A DNA stretch of 64,000 bases from CAVQCJ01 sp963711005 (GCA_963711005.1 CAVQCJ010000006.1:620001-684000), one strand, 5' to 3'. Positions 18,310 through 28,053 are shown, counted from the stretch's first letter. The notes: generated by a model from the sequence alone, not told the origin. Translations and numbers: made by a program.

Positions 18310-20352
18310 CTTGCTGGCATCGGCCCGACGGCCTCGGGGCTTGACCGCTCCCGGCGGTTCGGCGGCTCGGCCCATGCGATCCCCGGCCGCTCCCGGTCCG
18401 TCCGCCGCTCGGGCGGCCGCGGGCCGGGTCCGCCGCCGAACAGGAGCCGGTCGTAGGCCTGCGCGACCGTGTCCCACGAGTACCTGGTCATGGCGGCCGA
18501 CCGGGTGCAGGCGCGCAGGTCGTCCAGCGCGTCCGGGGACAGCGCGTCGACCTGCTCGAGCAGCCGGGCCAGCTCCGCCCCGTCGGCGAAGTACCAGGCC
18601 ACCTCGCCGGCGACCTCGCGGTTCTCCGGGGTGTCCAGGACCAGGCACAGGTTGCCGGCGCCCATCGCCTCGACCAGCGCCGGGTGCGTCCCGCCGACCT
18701 CGGTCGCGTGCACGTAGCAGCGGGCGTTGGCGAGCAGGCCGCGGTAGCCGTCGCCGTACACCGCTCCGGGAAGGCAGGCGTCCGGTCGCGCGGCGGCGCG
18801 CACCTCGGCCTCCAGCCCGTCGTCGTAGGAAGCCTGGCCCGAGCAGCACCAGGGCGAGCCCGGTCGTCGACGCCGCGTGCGCGGCCGCCACCATCAGCGG
18901 GTTGTTCTCCCGCTCCCAGCGGGAGACGTACAGCGCGTACGAGTCGGGGGTCACGGGCGTCTGCGGTCCCGGCGGCAGCGCAGCCCTGGCCAGCTGCTCG
19001 GCGCCGTACGGCACCATCACCGAGTCGGTCTCGTGCCGGACCCGGTAGTAGGTGCGCACCTCCTCGGCGTCGGTCACCAGCACGGACGCCGTCGCGCACC
19101 GACAGCCACTCCCCCATGCGGTACCAGGACCGGCCGAGCACGCCCCACTTGCCCCGGCGCCACTCCAGCCCGTCCACGTTCAGCACCACTCGGCGGCCGA
19201 ACAGCCGCAGGAACGGGACGACGGGCGCGTTGGCAGCGTTGCAGAGGAGCACGTCGCGCGGGCCGTCGCGTGAGCACCAGGTGCACCGCGGACAGCGACC
19301 GTGTGCACGACCGTGTCCAGGTACTTGCTCCGGATCGTCGGCAGCGTGACCAGCCGGATGCCGCGGTACTCGGTCCCGCTGCTCGCGAAGTGGCTGCGGC
19401 AGTACACCTGTACCGGGACGCCGTCCGCGACGAACCGGGTCGCCAGCTGCTCGGCGAAGGTCTCGAACCCGCCGTACGCGGCCGGGATCCCGCGGGTGCC
19501 CAGGATCGCGACGCCGCGGCGCCGACGGTCCTTCGCTGCCGAGCGCACCGCCCGGCGCCGCGGGGCCGCGCCGCCCAGGCGCAGCAGCGGGATGCCCTGC
19601 AGGTGCGTCACCGACGTGACCTGGCTGTCCAGGTCGTGCGCCCGCGGCGCCAGCAGCACCTCCACGTCGTGGCCGGCCAGCGCGCGGGAAAGCGCGCCCA
19701 CCTGGGCCGGGTCCAGGTCGGGCGCGACGAGCAGCCCGTCGACGGACAGCGCCCCCACCAGGTCGGCGCACTCGGTGGCCGGCAGGCCCTCGGGCACCGT
19801 CCCGACCACCCGGAACGGCGCGCCGGATGCGCGGGTCAGGTCTGCGACCAGCCGGCGCATGCGCGGCGACTCGCCCAGGACGGCGTACCGCTCGAGGCCG
19901 ACGCCGAACGGGACCAGTGCGCGCCGGGCGTGCGCGAGGACGCGACGGATGACCAGAAGCTCGGCGAACAGCCCGCAGGCGACGAGCGCCGCCCACGCGA
20001 ACCCGGGACCGGGCGGGGACAGCAGGACGACCAGCAGCGAGGTGGCGCCGCCGGCGGCCGCCGTCCCGACTGCGGGCTCGATCAGGTTGCTGCCCGGACG
20101 CAGGGCGGCGCGCCGGTAGAGCCCCAGCCAGCGTCCGGCCAGCACCGTGACCACCGCGATCAGCAGGTAACCGGCCCACACGACGGTGATGTCGCGGTGC
20201 AGCAGCGCACCGGCCGCCCAGGCCGCCGCCATGGCCGCGGCGGCGTCGACGAGCCCGAGCAGGCGGTCGGACCGCCGGCGCAGGGCGAGCGCGGTGGTGG
20301 CTCGCCGGGCCGCCGGTCGCGGAACAGGACGCAGAGCCTCTGGACCTGGCAT
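18306..20352 (-). CDS. Fusion: polyprenyl-transferase-type membrane/Rossmann N-half plus DUF1972-type glycosyltransferase (four frameshifts)
   Basis: About 680 residues after removing extra bases near 18838, 19090, 19269 and 19297. Residues ~30-140 form four membrane helices, and ~150-275 form a Rossmann-like domain (YAVLGESPRMRRLV; HLQGIPLLRLG) as in the N-half of polyprenyl glycosylphosphotransferases. The catalytic phosphotransferase domain is absent. Instead a family-4 transferase begins at ~290 with GVAILGTRGIPAAYGGFETF, the DUF1972 rhamnosyltransferase-like signature, and ends with GGTHPALVEAMGAGN. The junction lies in a continuous frame. ATG 20350-20352 shares one base with the upstream stop. 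Confidence 0.72.
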
Positions 20353-21176
20353 CAGCCGTTCACCTCCACCCACGCCGAACGGGACCGACGAGCCGTCGCC
20401 CCGCCCGGGTCGAGCCGGGCCCTGGCGCGTCGGGCCAGGGCGTACGCCGTCCACGGGACGGCCATGTGCAGGCGCCGCCGCAGCAGCGTCCGGTGGCCGC
20501 CGACGACCGCCAGCCGCAGCCGCAGCCGCCGGCCCAGGCCGCAGTGGTTCCGGGCGCCCGCATGCCGCCGCCAGTCGTAGAGGACCTCCGGCACGAGCAC
20601 GCCAGACCAGCCGGCCTCGGCGAGGGCGAGGAACAGGTCCCAGTCCTCGTGCGCCGGGAGCCCGCGCAGCCCGCCCACCGACAGGTACGCCGCCCGGCGC
20701 ATCATCGCGATGCCGGGCACGTAGTTGTGGTCGAACAGCAGCCGGTCGACCGAGAACGGGTACGTGCGGCACACGCCGTCCTCGTCGCCGAAGAGCTGCA
20801 TCCGCGGGTACGCGAAGCCGGCGAGCGGGTCGGCCTCGAGTGCGCCCGCCAGCGACTCGACGAAGCCAGGGTGGGCGCGGTCATCGGCCGACACCACGGC
20901 GAACAGCTCGCACCCGGTGCCCTCGAGCCCGGCGGCGACGGCGCCGGCCAGCCCCAGGTTCTCCTGGACGACGAGCCGGGCGGCCGGCAGCACGCCGGAC
21001 AGCTCGGCCAGCACACGCGCGGCCACGGCCGCGCTGCCGTCGATCGAGCCGTCGTCCACGACGACCAGCTCGTCGGGCAGCCTCGTCTGCGCCGCGACCG
21101 ACCGCAGCGCCTCCTCCAGGTACTGCCCGTAGTCCTTGCACGGCATGACGAGCAGGACGCGTTCCCGGCGGGTCAT
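20352..21176 (-). CDS. Family 2 glycosyltransferase
   Basis: 274 residues, GT-A fold. The N-terminus LLVMPCKDYGQYLEEALRSV and VVDDGSIDGS form the nucleotide-sugar site, SADDRAHPGF supplies the metal-binding acidic motif, and LPAHEDWDLFLAL near residue 170 is the acceptor-side ED motif. The C-terminal ~60 residues are very Arg-rich and may sit on the membrane. The ATG overlaps the flippase stop by four bases, and the gene is in the glycan operon that runs into pilB. Donor and acceptor unknown. Confidence 0.85.
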   Translation of the reverse strand: MTRRERVLLVMPCKDYGQYLEEALRSVAAQTRLPDELVVVDDGSIDGSAAVAARVLAELSGVLPAARLVVQENLGLAGAVAAGLEGTGCELFAVVSADDRAHPGFVESLAGALEADPLAGFAYPRMQLFGDEDGVCRTYPFSVDRLLFDHNYVPGIAMMRRAAYLSVGGLRGLPAHEDWDLFLALAEAGWSGVLVPEVLYDWRRHAGARNHCGLGRRLRLRLAVVGGHRTLLRRRLHMAVPWTAYALARRARARLDPGGATARRSRSAWVEVNG

Positions 21177-22553
21177 GGCGTCCCCGTCCGCAGACCGTAG
21201 GCCGCCGCGCGCGGCGGCACCGGCGCGCCGGGTCGACGGAGGGTGAGCAGCTTCCCGGCCGGCCGACCGCTGACGCGCAGGTAGAACACCACCGCCAGCG
21301 CCGAGTCCACGAGGTAGACCAGCGTGGAAGCGACGGCGGCCCCGGCGATCCCGTGCGCCGGCACCAGCCACAGGTCGAGGCCGACACTCAGGACCAGGCC
21401 CACCGCCGCGATCACGCTGACCAGCCCGGGGCGGCCGCGGCCGACGACGTCGTTCATGAGCACGTTGGTCGCGCCGAAGGCGACCACGCCGAGGAGCAGG
21501 AGCGCGAAGGGCTGGTAGGCCCCCGCGAACCGGTCCGAGTAGAGCAGCCGCAGCAGCGGGCCGCCGACCAGCGCGAGCAGCTGCGGCCGTTGCTGTGCAG
21601 ACGACGAGCGTCCAGGTGAACAGGAGCGGGGTCTCGTCGGCCGCGCCCTCCCGGCGGCCGCGCACCGCGCGCGGCATGACCACGAGCGAGACGGCGAACG
21701 GCAGCACGAACAGCATCTCGGCCAGCCGGGTCGCGACCGCGTACACGCCGAGGGCCGCGCTGCCGGTGAAGCCGTTGACCAGGAACATGTCCAGCCGGAA
21801 CCCGGTCAGGTGCATGGCGTTGCCCAGGTCGGCGCGCAGCCCGAACCCGAGCATGCGGCCGAGCAGCGAACGGCTCGCGACCGGGCGCAGGGACAGCCCG
21901 TCGGCGGCCATCTGCACGCCGGCGACTGCGAGCCCGGTGCCCAGGCCGACCAGCTGGGCGAGCACGACGCCGGTCGCTCCGGCCTGCAGCCAGGTCACGG
22001 CCAGGATGGTCAGCACCGCGGCGACCACGCCCTGGACGAGCTCGACCACTGAGGCCGTGCGCAGCCGCCCCGACCCGCGCAGCAGCCCGACGAGCGTGGC
22101 CAGCAGCAGGGTGGGCGGCACGAGCAGGCAGGCCACCAGGAGGAGCGGTTTCGGCAACCCAGGGAACCACGCACTGTCCCAGCCGGTCCCGAGCACGACG
22201 AGCACCACGAGGGCGGCACCGGCCGACCCGGCGAGGGCCAGCAGGGCGCCGGCCCTGGAGAGCTCGCGCAGCCCGCGTTCCCCGCGGGCGACCAGGTAGC
22301 TGGCGGCCAGCGGCGCTCCCAGCCCCGCGACGACGACGAGCACGGTGGGGATCGTGGTAGCCAGCGCGAGCAGCCCGCGGTTGGACGGCCCGAGCGCGCG
22401 CGCCGTCACCACGCCGGCGACGAGCGCGGAGACCAGCAGCACCACCTGGCTGGCCACCGAGGCCGCCACGTCGCCGCGCAGCGACGGTCGCGCCGCGGGC
22501 GCACCCGGCTCCGGCGACGACCCGGGTGCGGCGCCGCTCGAGTCGCCGCTCAC
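21173..22553 (-). CDS. Polysaccharide flippase (MOP family), one frameshift
   Basis: Lipid-linked oligosaccharide translocase-type protein of ~459 residues with 12 or more hydrophobic helices. The N-terminal ASVASQVVLLVSALVAGVVTARALGPSNRG is typical of Wzx/PglK-like MOP exporters, and RLAEMLFVLPFAVSLVVMPR is the usual mid-protein signature. GTG 22551-22553 has AGAGGA five bases upstream. One extra base near 21584 breaks the frame; removing it gives 1380 bases. It heads the operon flippase-GT2-fusion GT-ligase-pilB-pilT-pilC. Confidence 0.85.
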
Positions 22554-22691
22554 ACGCGTCCTCTCACACGTGTCGTTGTCGGCCGCGCGGGGGCGGGACA
22601 TTAGCCTGAACGGGCGAACCGGACCGGCGCGGGCATTCGCGGGCATTCGCGGGCGCTGCCGAGGCCCCGGCCGGGGGCGAGAGGAGCCGCG
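22554..22691. promoter_or_regulatory. Divergent promoter region with 10-bp tandem repeat
   Basis: 138 bases between the flippase (minus) and a glycosyltransferase (plus), which must hold both promoters. Bases 22629-22654 contain a ~10-base unit (cgcgggcatt) repeated nearly three times. No clear -10/-35 could be assigned. Confidence 0.35.
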
Positions 22692-23888
22692 GTGACCGGA
22701 CGCGTCTGCCTGCTGTCCCGCTCGTGGCTGGCCGACGACCCCCGCGTCCGGCGCCACGGCGACGCGCTCGCCGCCGCCGGGTTCGAGGTGGTCGGGGTCG
22801 GCTATGACGGAGCCCGGGCCGAGCCGCCGTCGTGGCCGCAGGTCCTGGTCGACCCGCCCCCGATGTCCACCTGGAGCCGGGGCCGGCGGGCCGCGCGGTT
22901 CGTGGCCGGCCGGGCCGGCGCCGCGGCGGCGGAGCGGGCCTGGTGGCGCGAACCGGAGAACCTGCGCTGGTGGGACGCCTGCGCGGGCGTGACCGCCGAT
23001 GCGTACCTCGCCTACGACTGGCCGGTGCTCCCGCTGGCGGCCCGGCTGGCCGCGACGCACCACGGCCGGTACGCCTACGACAGTCGCGAGTACGGGGTCG
23101 CGGAGTACGCCTTCCAGTGGCGTTGGCGGCTCCTGTACCCCCCGTACGTGCACGGGATCGAGGCCCGCCTGGTCCCGGGGGCGGCGTCAGTGCTCACCGT
23201 CTCGGACGGCATCGCCCGGCTGCTGCGCCGCGACCTCGAACTGGACCGAACGCCCGTCGGTGGTGCGCAACGTGCCGCCGTTCGAGGCGGTGCCCGCGGT
23301 CGACGCGCAGCGCCTGCCGGACCGACCCGCTGCGGCTGCTCTACCACGGGCTGATCACCCCCGGGCGCGGGCTCGAGCAGCTGGTCGAGAGCGTCGGCTG
23401 CGTGGGCGCCCGGCCGCGAGCTGGCCCTGCGCGGCTACGGGCCGGACTCGTTCCTCGCCCACCTGCGGGAGCTGGCCGCGGGCGTCGGCGCGACGGACCG
23501 GGTGCGGTTCCTGCCGGCCGTCCCGATGGCCGGGCTGGTCGCGGCGGCGGCGGCCCACGACGTCGGCGTGATGGTTCCGCCGGACACCACCGACCACATG
23601 CGGTACTGCCTGCCGAACAAGTTCTTCGAGTACGTCATGGCCGGGCTGGGCGTGCTGGTCACCGACCTGCCGGACATGGCCGCGCTGGTGCGTTCGTACG
23701 GCTTCGGGACCCTGGTGGAGCGGTGCGAGCCGGCGGCGATCGCCGCCGCGGTCAACCGCCTGGAGCCGGGAATGGTCGCCGCCCAGCGCGCGGCGGCCCG
23801 GGCGGCCGCGCCGGAGCTGAGCTGGGAGCGCGAGAGCCAGGCGCTGCTGGCGGCGCTCGCCCCCGCCCTGGAGCCGGCCGCGGGCTGA
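22692..23888 (+). CDS. Family 4 glycosyltransferase (three frameshifts)
   Basis: About 397 residues after removing extra bases near 23250, 23325 and 23411. The N-half (RVCLLSRSWLADDPRVRRHG, LTVSDGIARLL) and C-half (YHGLITPGRGLEQLVE, PNKFFEYVMAGLGVLVTD) have the layout of GT4 retaining transferases, with the E of FFEY as the usual sugar-nucleotide contact. GTG start with GAGAGGAG upstream. The only plus-strand gene in the glycan block, divergent from the flippase, it probably adds a sugar to the same glycan. Confidence 0.8.
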
Positions 23889-23907
23889 CCGGAATGGCCG
23901 CGAGCGG

Positions 23908-24204
23908 TCAGCCGCGGCGGCCGAGCTCCTTCGCGAGGGCACGGAACGCCCGGGCCCGCGGGTCGTCAGCCGCGAGCGTGATCGCGGAACCGTCGGTGAA
24001 CCCGAGCCGGACCTGCCCGTCGGCCCGGACCGGGCCGGTCGGCGCCGCGCGCGGCCGCGGCTGCGGTGGCACCGGCTCGGGCGCTGATCCCACAGCAGGA
24101 CGGCCGTGCGCCGCGCCCCACGGGGCAGCCACCGGCTGGATCGGCGCGGCGGCGGACGGCTGCCCGGCCGCGTGCCTGCCGGCCCGACGCCGGAACAGCG
24201 GCAT
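23908..24204 (-). CDS. Small protein of the GTPase/Roadblock module
   Basis: 98 residues, not recognised. A basic start MPLFRRRAGRH, a Pro/Ala-rich middle of ~50 residues, then a short conserved-looking end QVRLGFTDGSAITLAADDP...RALAKELGRRG. It begins one base past the GTPase stop, so it is co-translated and likely a partner of that module. It converges with the plus-strand glycosyltransferase, with only 19 bases between. Confidence 0.6.
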   Translation of the reverse strand: MPLFRRRAGRHAAGQPSAAAPIQPVAAPWGAAHGRPAVGSAPEPVPPQPRPRAAPTGPVRADGQVRLGFTDGSAITLAADDPRARAFRALAKELGRRG

Positions 24205-24205
24205 G

Positions 24206-24784
24206 TCAGACCGAGGCCCGCTCGGCCTCGACCTCGTCCAGGACGGCGTACAGCAGCGCGAGCAGGACGCCCTTGACGGACTCCTTGTCCGTGGCGTCGC
24301 ACGGCAGCAGCGCGACGTCGGGGCGCAGCTCGAGCCGCTCGCGCATGTGCCGCTCCTCGTCGTCGTCGATCCCGGCGCTGCGGTTCAGCGCCACGACGTA
24401 GGGCACCCGCGCCATCCGCCGGAACGCCTCGAGGATGCCGGCCGCCTCCTGCAGCGAGTCCTCGCGCTCGGCGTCGACCAGGACGACGTAGCCGAGCATG
24501 CCCTCGCCGAGGATCTCCCACATGAAGTCGAAGCGCTCCTGGCCGGGGGTGCCGAACAGGTAGAGCACCAGGTCGCGGTCGATCGTGATGCGGCCGAAGT
24601 CCATCGCGACGGTGGTCTCGGACTTGCGCGCCCGGGTGGAGTCGGTGATCCCACGCTCGGTGGACAGCACGGTGATCTCGCTGATCGTGCGGATCAGCGT
24701 CGTCTTGCCGGCCGCGAACGGTCCGGTCACGACGATCTTCACTGCCTGTCCGCCGCGGCGGTTGCGCGTCCTGTTGGCCATCAC
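24206..24784 (-). CDS. Small Ras-like GTPase (conservon CvnD / MglA type)
   Basis: 192 residues. P-loop VTGPFAAGKTTL near residue 20, an extended switch region ERGITDSTRARKSETTVAMDFG, the G3-like FGTPGQERFDFMWE (usual Asp replaced, as in conservon GTPases) and a G4-like VALNRSAG. Such proteins work with Roadblock partners as polarity or signalling switches. The GTG at 24782-24784 overlaps the upstream DUF4388 gene by four bases, and the downstream small gene follows one base later. MglA of Myxococcus, a T4P polarity switch, is a distant relative. Confidence 0.83.
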   Translation of the reverse strand: MMANRTRNRRGGQAVKIVVTGPFAAGKTTLIRTISEITVLSTERGITDSTRARKSETTVAMDFGRITIDRDLVLYLFGTPGQERFDFMWEILGEGMLGYVVLVDAEREDSLQEAAGILEAFRRMARVPYVVALNRSAGIDDDEERHMRERLELRPDVALLPCDATDKESVKGVLLALLYAVLDEVEAERASV

Positions 24785-26137
24785 AGTCCCCGAACTCCGG
24801 CGATGAGCCGCAGAAGCAGGCTCCGGTTGACACTGGGGTCACGCTCGATCACTGCTGCGGTCTCCGGGTCCGCTGCCATGGCGGCCGACCCGTTCACTGC
24901 CACCCACGCCCACCGACACCGCAGGCGGCCGACCGCCGTCCGGCGCCGGGCGACCCGGCTCGAACGTCGGGCGGACCGGCTGCGCCGGGTGGTCCTCGGG
25001 GTGTTCCGGCTGGCGTCGGGCCTGGAACGGCTCAGGACGGGGCGGGACGACGTCCTCGGGGGTGTGCGGACCACCGATGGTGGTGACGAACTTCCCCTCG
25101 CTCGGCGCCGCCTGCGCGACCCGCTCGGGAACGGGTGCGGCGGTGGGCGCTGCCGGCTCGGCGGAACGGGCCGCGCTGGCGACCGGCGCCGGGCTGGCCG
25201 GCACGAACGATCCCGACCGCGGCGCCAGCGACCCCGCGGTGCCGCTCGACCCCGCGTTGGCGCTCGACCCGGCGGTGGGGCCAGGAGCGGCGGCCGGCGA
25301 GTCCGCGGGCTCTGGGCCGGCCGGTGCGGGGCTCTCGCGCCGGGCCGGGCCGCGGTCGGCGGCCTCGGTCGGGTCGCCGTCGCGCTCGAGCGGGGCGAGC
25401 AGGGCCAGCCGCCGGCGGACGGCCGACGCGTGGTCGTTGTCCCCGCCCACCGGTTCGAGCAGGCCGCGCTCGGCCAGGGCGGCCAGGGCCTGGACGACGG
25501 TGACGTAGCCGCTGCCGGTCAGCTCGGCGATGTCGCCCACCGTGCGCCGGCCGTCGGCCAGGGCCACCAGGGCCCACTCGTCCGGGGACAGGTCCCGCTG
25601 GGGCGGCGGGACCACGGGCATCGCCAGCACCACGGCCGGCGACCCGATCAGGGCGGACGTCTGGTCGGCCGTCTCGCGGCGGGCGGCGGCCTCGGCCACG
25701 ACCCGCTCGGTCGCCAGCTCGACCCCCACGTCGTCCGGGTTGGCCTCGTCGACCGAGAAGGAGAAGTCGCCCTGGCTCCAGCCGAGCAGCTCGAAGACCG
25801 CGTCGACGGCCTGCTCCTGGGCCGCCTGCTGCAGCACGTCCGCGTCGACCGCACGGGCGTCGAGAAGGGCACGGCCGACGCCTACGCCTTCGCGCTGCGC
25901 CCGCGAGACGGCCTCGCCGAGCGGGCCGTCCGCGACGGCCCCGCTGCCGACCAGCCGCCGCGCCAGCGTCTGCCGGCCGCGGTCTCCGGACGCGCCCGTC
26001 ACCGAACCCGAGGCGAAGTACACGACACCGTCCACCGCGCCGTTGCGCAGGTGCAGCCCGCCGGTCTTCTTCGTGTAGCTGAGCAGCTGGAAGATGTCCG
26101 GAAGACCGAAGGCGTCGAGCGAGCCCTCGAGTTTCAC
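24781..26137 (-). CDS. DUF4388 (PATAN) protein with winged-helix segment (one frameshift)
   Basis: About 451 residues. The N-terminal MKLEGSLDAFGLPDIFQLLS and GGLHLRNGAVDGVVYFASG form the PATAN/DUF4388 domain; a second segment with LDARAVDADVLQQAAQEQ follows. At ~165-240 is a winged-helix-like DEWALVALADGRRTVGDIA..GLLEPVG, then a disordered Pro/Ala/Ser linker and a conserved end DPSVNRSLLLRLIAGVRGL. That end is in another frame; one extra base near 24895-24915 explains it, and the corrected stop overlaps the GTPase start (GTGA). PATAN proteins in cyanobacteria regulate pilus motors, an important hint here. Confidence 0.78.
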
Positions 26138-26218
26138 GTCACGTCCTGTCGGTCGGTGCGGTGCGTCGGATGAGTGGACTGGGCGGATCGGTGGCGGGCG
26201 GGGTCGGCGCCGGACCGG

Positions 26219-27079
26219 TCAGGCCCAGTTCCCGGGCTCGCCGTTCGTCTGGTCGTACGCCGTCCAGTGGTTGGCGTCCCGGCGCGGCTCGGGCTTGCTC
26301 ACCGCGGTGAGCGGGGTCCCCCACGGCGACGGCGCAGGCGGCGGGAGCTCCTCCGCGTACGGCGTCGAGTAGGGCTCGGCCGGCTCGTACGGGGTCGAGT
26401 ACGGCTCAGCCGGGTCGCTCGGCTCGGGGTCGCCCGGCTCGTCCAGCACGCCCTCGACGACGTGCAGAGCGGGCGCGGCGGGCACCGGCTCGGGCTCGGG
26501 GCGGACCGGGAGCTCCTCGACGACGGCCATCTGGACGGCCACCTCTTCGACGGCGACCGGCGCCGACTCGTACGTCTCGTACGTGTCGGGCACCTCGGAC
26601 ACCTCGTACGCCTGCGACCCGTCGGACGCTTCGGACACCTCGGACACTTCGGACACCTCGGACACGGCCTGCGCGGCGGCGGCGTCGTCGGCGCGCAGCG
26701 CGTCGGCCACCGAGAGGGCCGAGCGACGGACCTCGAACATCAGCAGGCCGACCTTGGCGCCCTTGGCGCCGACGGCGACCAGCACGGCCTCGTCGTCGGC
26801 CGAGACCAGGAACACGGTCCCGTTCTCGCCCTCGACGTAGACCTGGTTCAGGGAGCCGCGGCCGAAGTTCTCGGCCGCCCGCTCACCCAGGGACAGCAGG
26901 GCGGCGCTCATCGCCGCGACCCGGTCCTCGTCCATGCCCGACGGCAGCGCCGAGGCCATGGGCAGGCCGTCGAACGACACCACCGACGCGGCCTGGAGCT
27001 CGGGGGCCTGCCCGAGCAGGTCCCGCAGGACCTGGTCCAACCGGGCCGAACGACTGTGGGACTGGAACAGATCCGCCAT
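26219..27079 (-). CDS. Roadblock/LC7 protein with long acidic repetitive tail
   Basis: 286 residues. Residues ~5-125 are a Roadblock/LC7 domain (LDQVLRDLLGQAPELQAASV, SFDGLPMASALP, FLVSADDEAVLVAVGAKGAKVGLL), the fold of MglB and CvnB that controls Ras-like GTPases. The remaining ~150 residues are an acidic low-complexity tail with VSEVSEVSE repeats and a duplicated EPYSTPY segment. ATG 27077-27079 with AGAGGGTG upstream. It precedes the PATAN and GTPase genes on the same strand. Confidence 0.84.
   Translation of the reverse strand: MADLFQSHSRSARLDQVLRDLLGQAPELQAASVVSFDGLPMASALPSGMDEDRVAAMSAALLSLGERAAENFGRGSLNQVYVEGENGTVFLVSADDEAVLVAVGAKGAKVGLLMFEVRRSALSVADALRADDAAAAQAVSEVSEVSEVSEASDGSQAYEVSEVPDTYETYESAPVAVEEVAVQMAVVEELPVRPEPEPVPAAPALHVVEGVLDEPGDPEPSDPAEPYSTPYEPAEPYSTPYAEELPPPAPSPWGTPLTAVSKPEPRRDANHWTAYDQTNGEPGNWA
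26631..26666 (-). repeat. Four 9-bp tandem units in the Roadblock tail
   Basis: tcggacacc/t/g repeated four times in a row (plus-strand reading), encoding the VSE triplets. In-frame expansion or contraction would lengthen or shorten the tail without a frameshift. Confidence 0.7.
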
Positions 27080-27210
27080 CACGCACCCTCTTAGCGCCGG
27101 ACGGGACGCCGACCCCGCGGCGCCCTCTGGTGGTGCTTCGGCGGTGCGGGGCACAGGCTTGAGCCACGCCGGGCCGCGAGCGGCGGGCGACGGCGGGGTC
27201 GGCCGACCGC

Positions 27211-28053
27211 TCAGCGCGCGGCCAAGGCGGCCCGCCCGGCCGGGCGCAGCACCCCGACCAGCTCCTCGGCCCCGGCAGCGCACCGCGTCATCAGCCGGAC
27301 CTGCCCGACCGCCTGGTGAACGAGCAGGTCCAGCCCCCCGACGACCAGCCCGCCGGCGGCCGCCCAGGCCGCGGCCAGCGGAGTCGGCCAGGGGTCGTAC
27401 AGCACGTCGAAAAGCGGCCCTGGCGCGTCCGGCACGGCAGCCGCGAGGACGTCCGCCGCCCCCCTCGGGACGGTCGACACGACCAGGTCGGCCGGGCCGG
27501 CCGGACCGTCGCCCAACAGCCCGGCCGCCCCGGACCAGTCGTGCACCCGCACCTCGACGCCGACCGCGTCGCCGGCCGCGACCAGGTCGCCGGCCGCGCC
27601 CGGTCGACGGGCCAGCACGTCCGCGCTCGAGAACCCCGCGGCCGCGAGCGAGACCAGAGCCGATCGCGCCGTGGCGCCGGCGCCGAGCACCGTGGCCCGT
27701 CCGGACCCGGCGCCGCCCACCTCGCGCTCGGCGAGCGCCGCGACCATCCCGGGCACGTCGGTGTTGGCGCCGACCCGCCGCCCGTCGCGCAGGAGCAGGG
27801 TGTTGGCCGCCGCCGCGAGCCTGGTGGGCTCGTCGGTCTCGTCCAGCAGCGCGAGCACGGCCGTCTTGAGCGGCATCGTCAGCGACAGCCCCGCCCACTG
27901 CGCCGTCAGCCCCGCCACGAAGGCGGGCAGGCCGGCCTCGTCGCACTCGACCGCCTCGTACGTCCAGTCCAGGCCGAGGTACGCGTACGCGGCCCGGTGC
28001 AGCACGGGCGACAGGGAGTGCGCGACCGGCGATCCGAGGACCGCCGCCCTCAT
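27211..28053 (-). CDS. aroE: Shikimate dehydrogenase
   Basis: 280 residues; NADPH-dependent reduction of 3-dehydroshikimate. The N-terminal GSPVAHSLSPVLHRAAY binds shikimate, LSLTMPLKTAVL holds the catalytic Lys, ANTDVPG is the conserved NTD motif, and VLGAGATARSAL is the nucleotide-binding loop. ATG 28051-28053 overlaps the mltG stop by four bases. Downstream lies the pilus region before aroC, so the shikimate genes are split by it. Confidence 0.95.
   Translation of the reverse strand: MRAAVLGSPVAHSLSPVLHRAAYAYLGLDWTYEAVECDEAGLPAFVAGLTAQWAGLSLTMPLKTAVLALLDETDEPTRLAAAANTLLLRDGRRVGANTDVPGMVAALAEREVGGAGSGRATVLGAGATARSALVSLAAAGFSSADVLARRPGAAGDLVAAGDAVGVEVRVHDWSGAAGLLGDGPAGPADLVVSTVPRGAADVLAAAVPDAPGPLFDVLYDPWPTPLAAAWAAAGGLVVGGLDLLVHQAVGQVRLMTRCAAGAEELVGVLRPAGRAALAAR

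Noticed and set aside
22832..26173. A very long plus-strand open frame (over 1100 codons)
   Set aside because: A high-GC shadow: it runs antisense to the GTPase, DUF4388 and small genes and shows only Arg/Gly/Ala-rich composition without domains.
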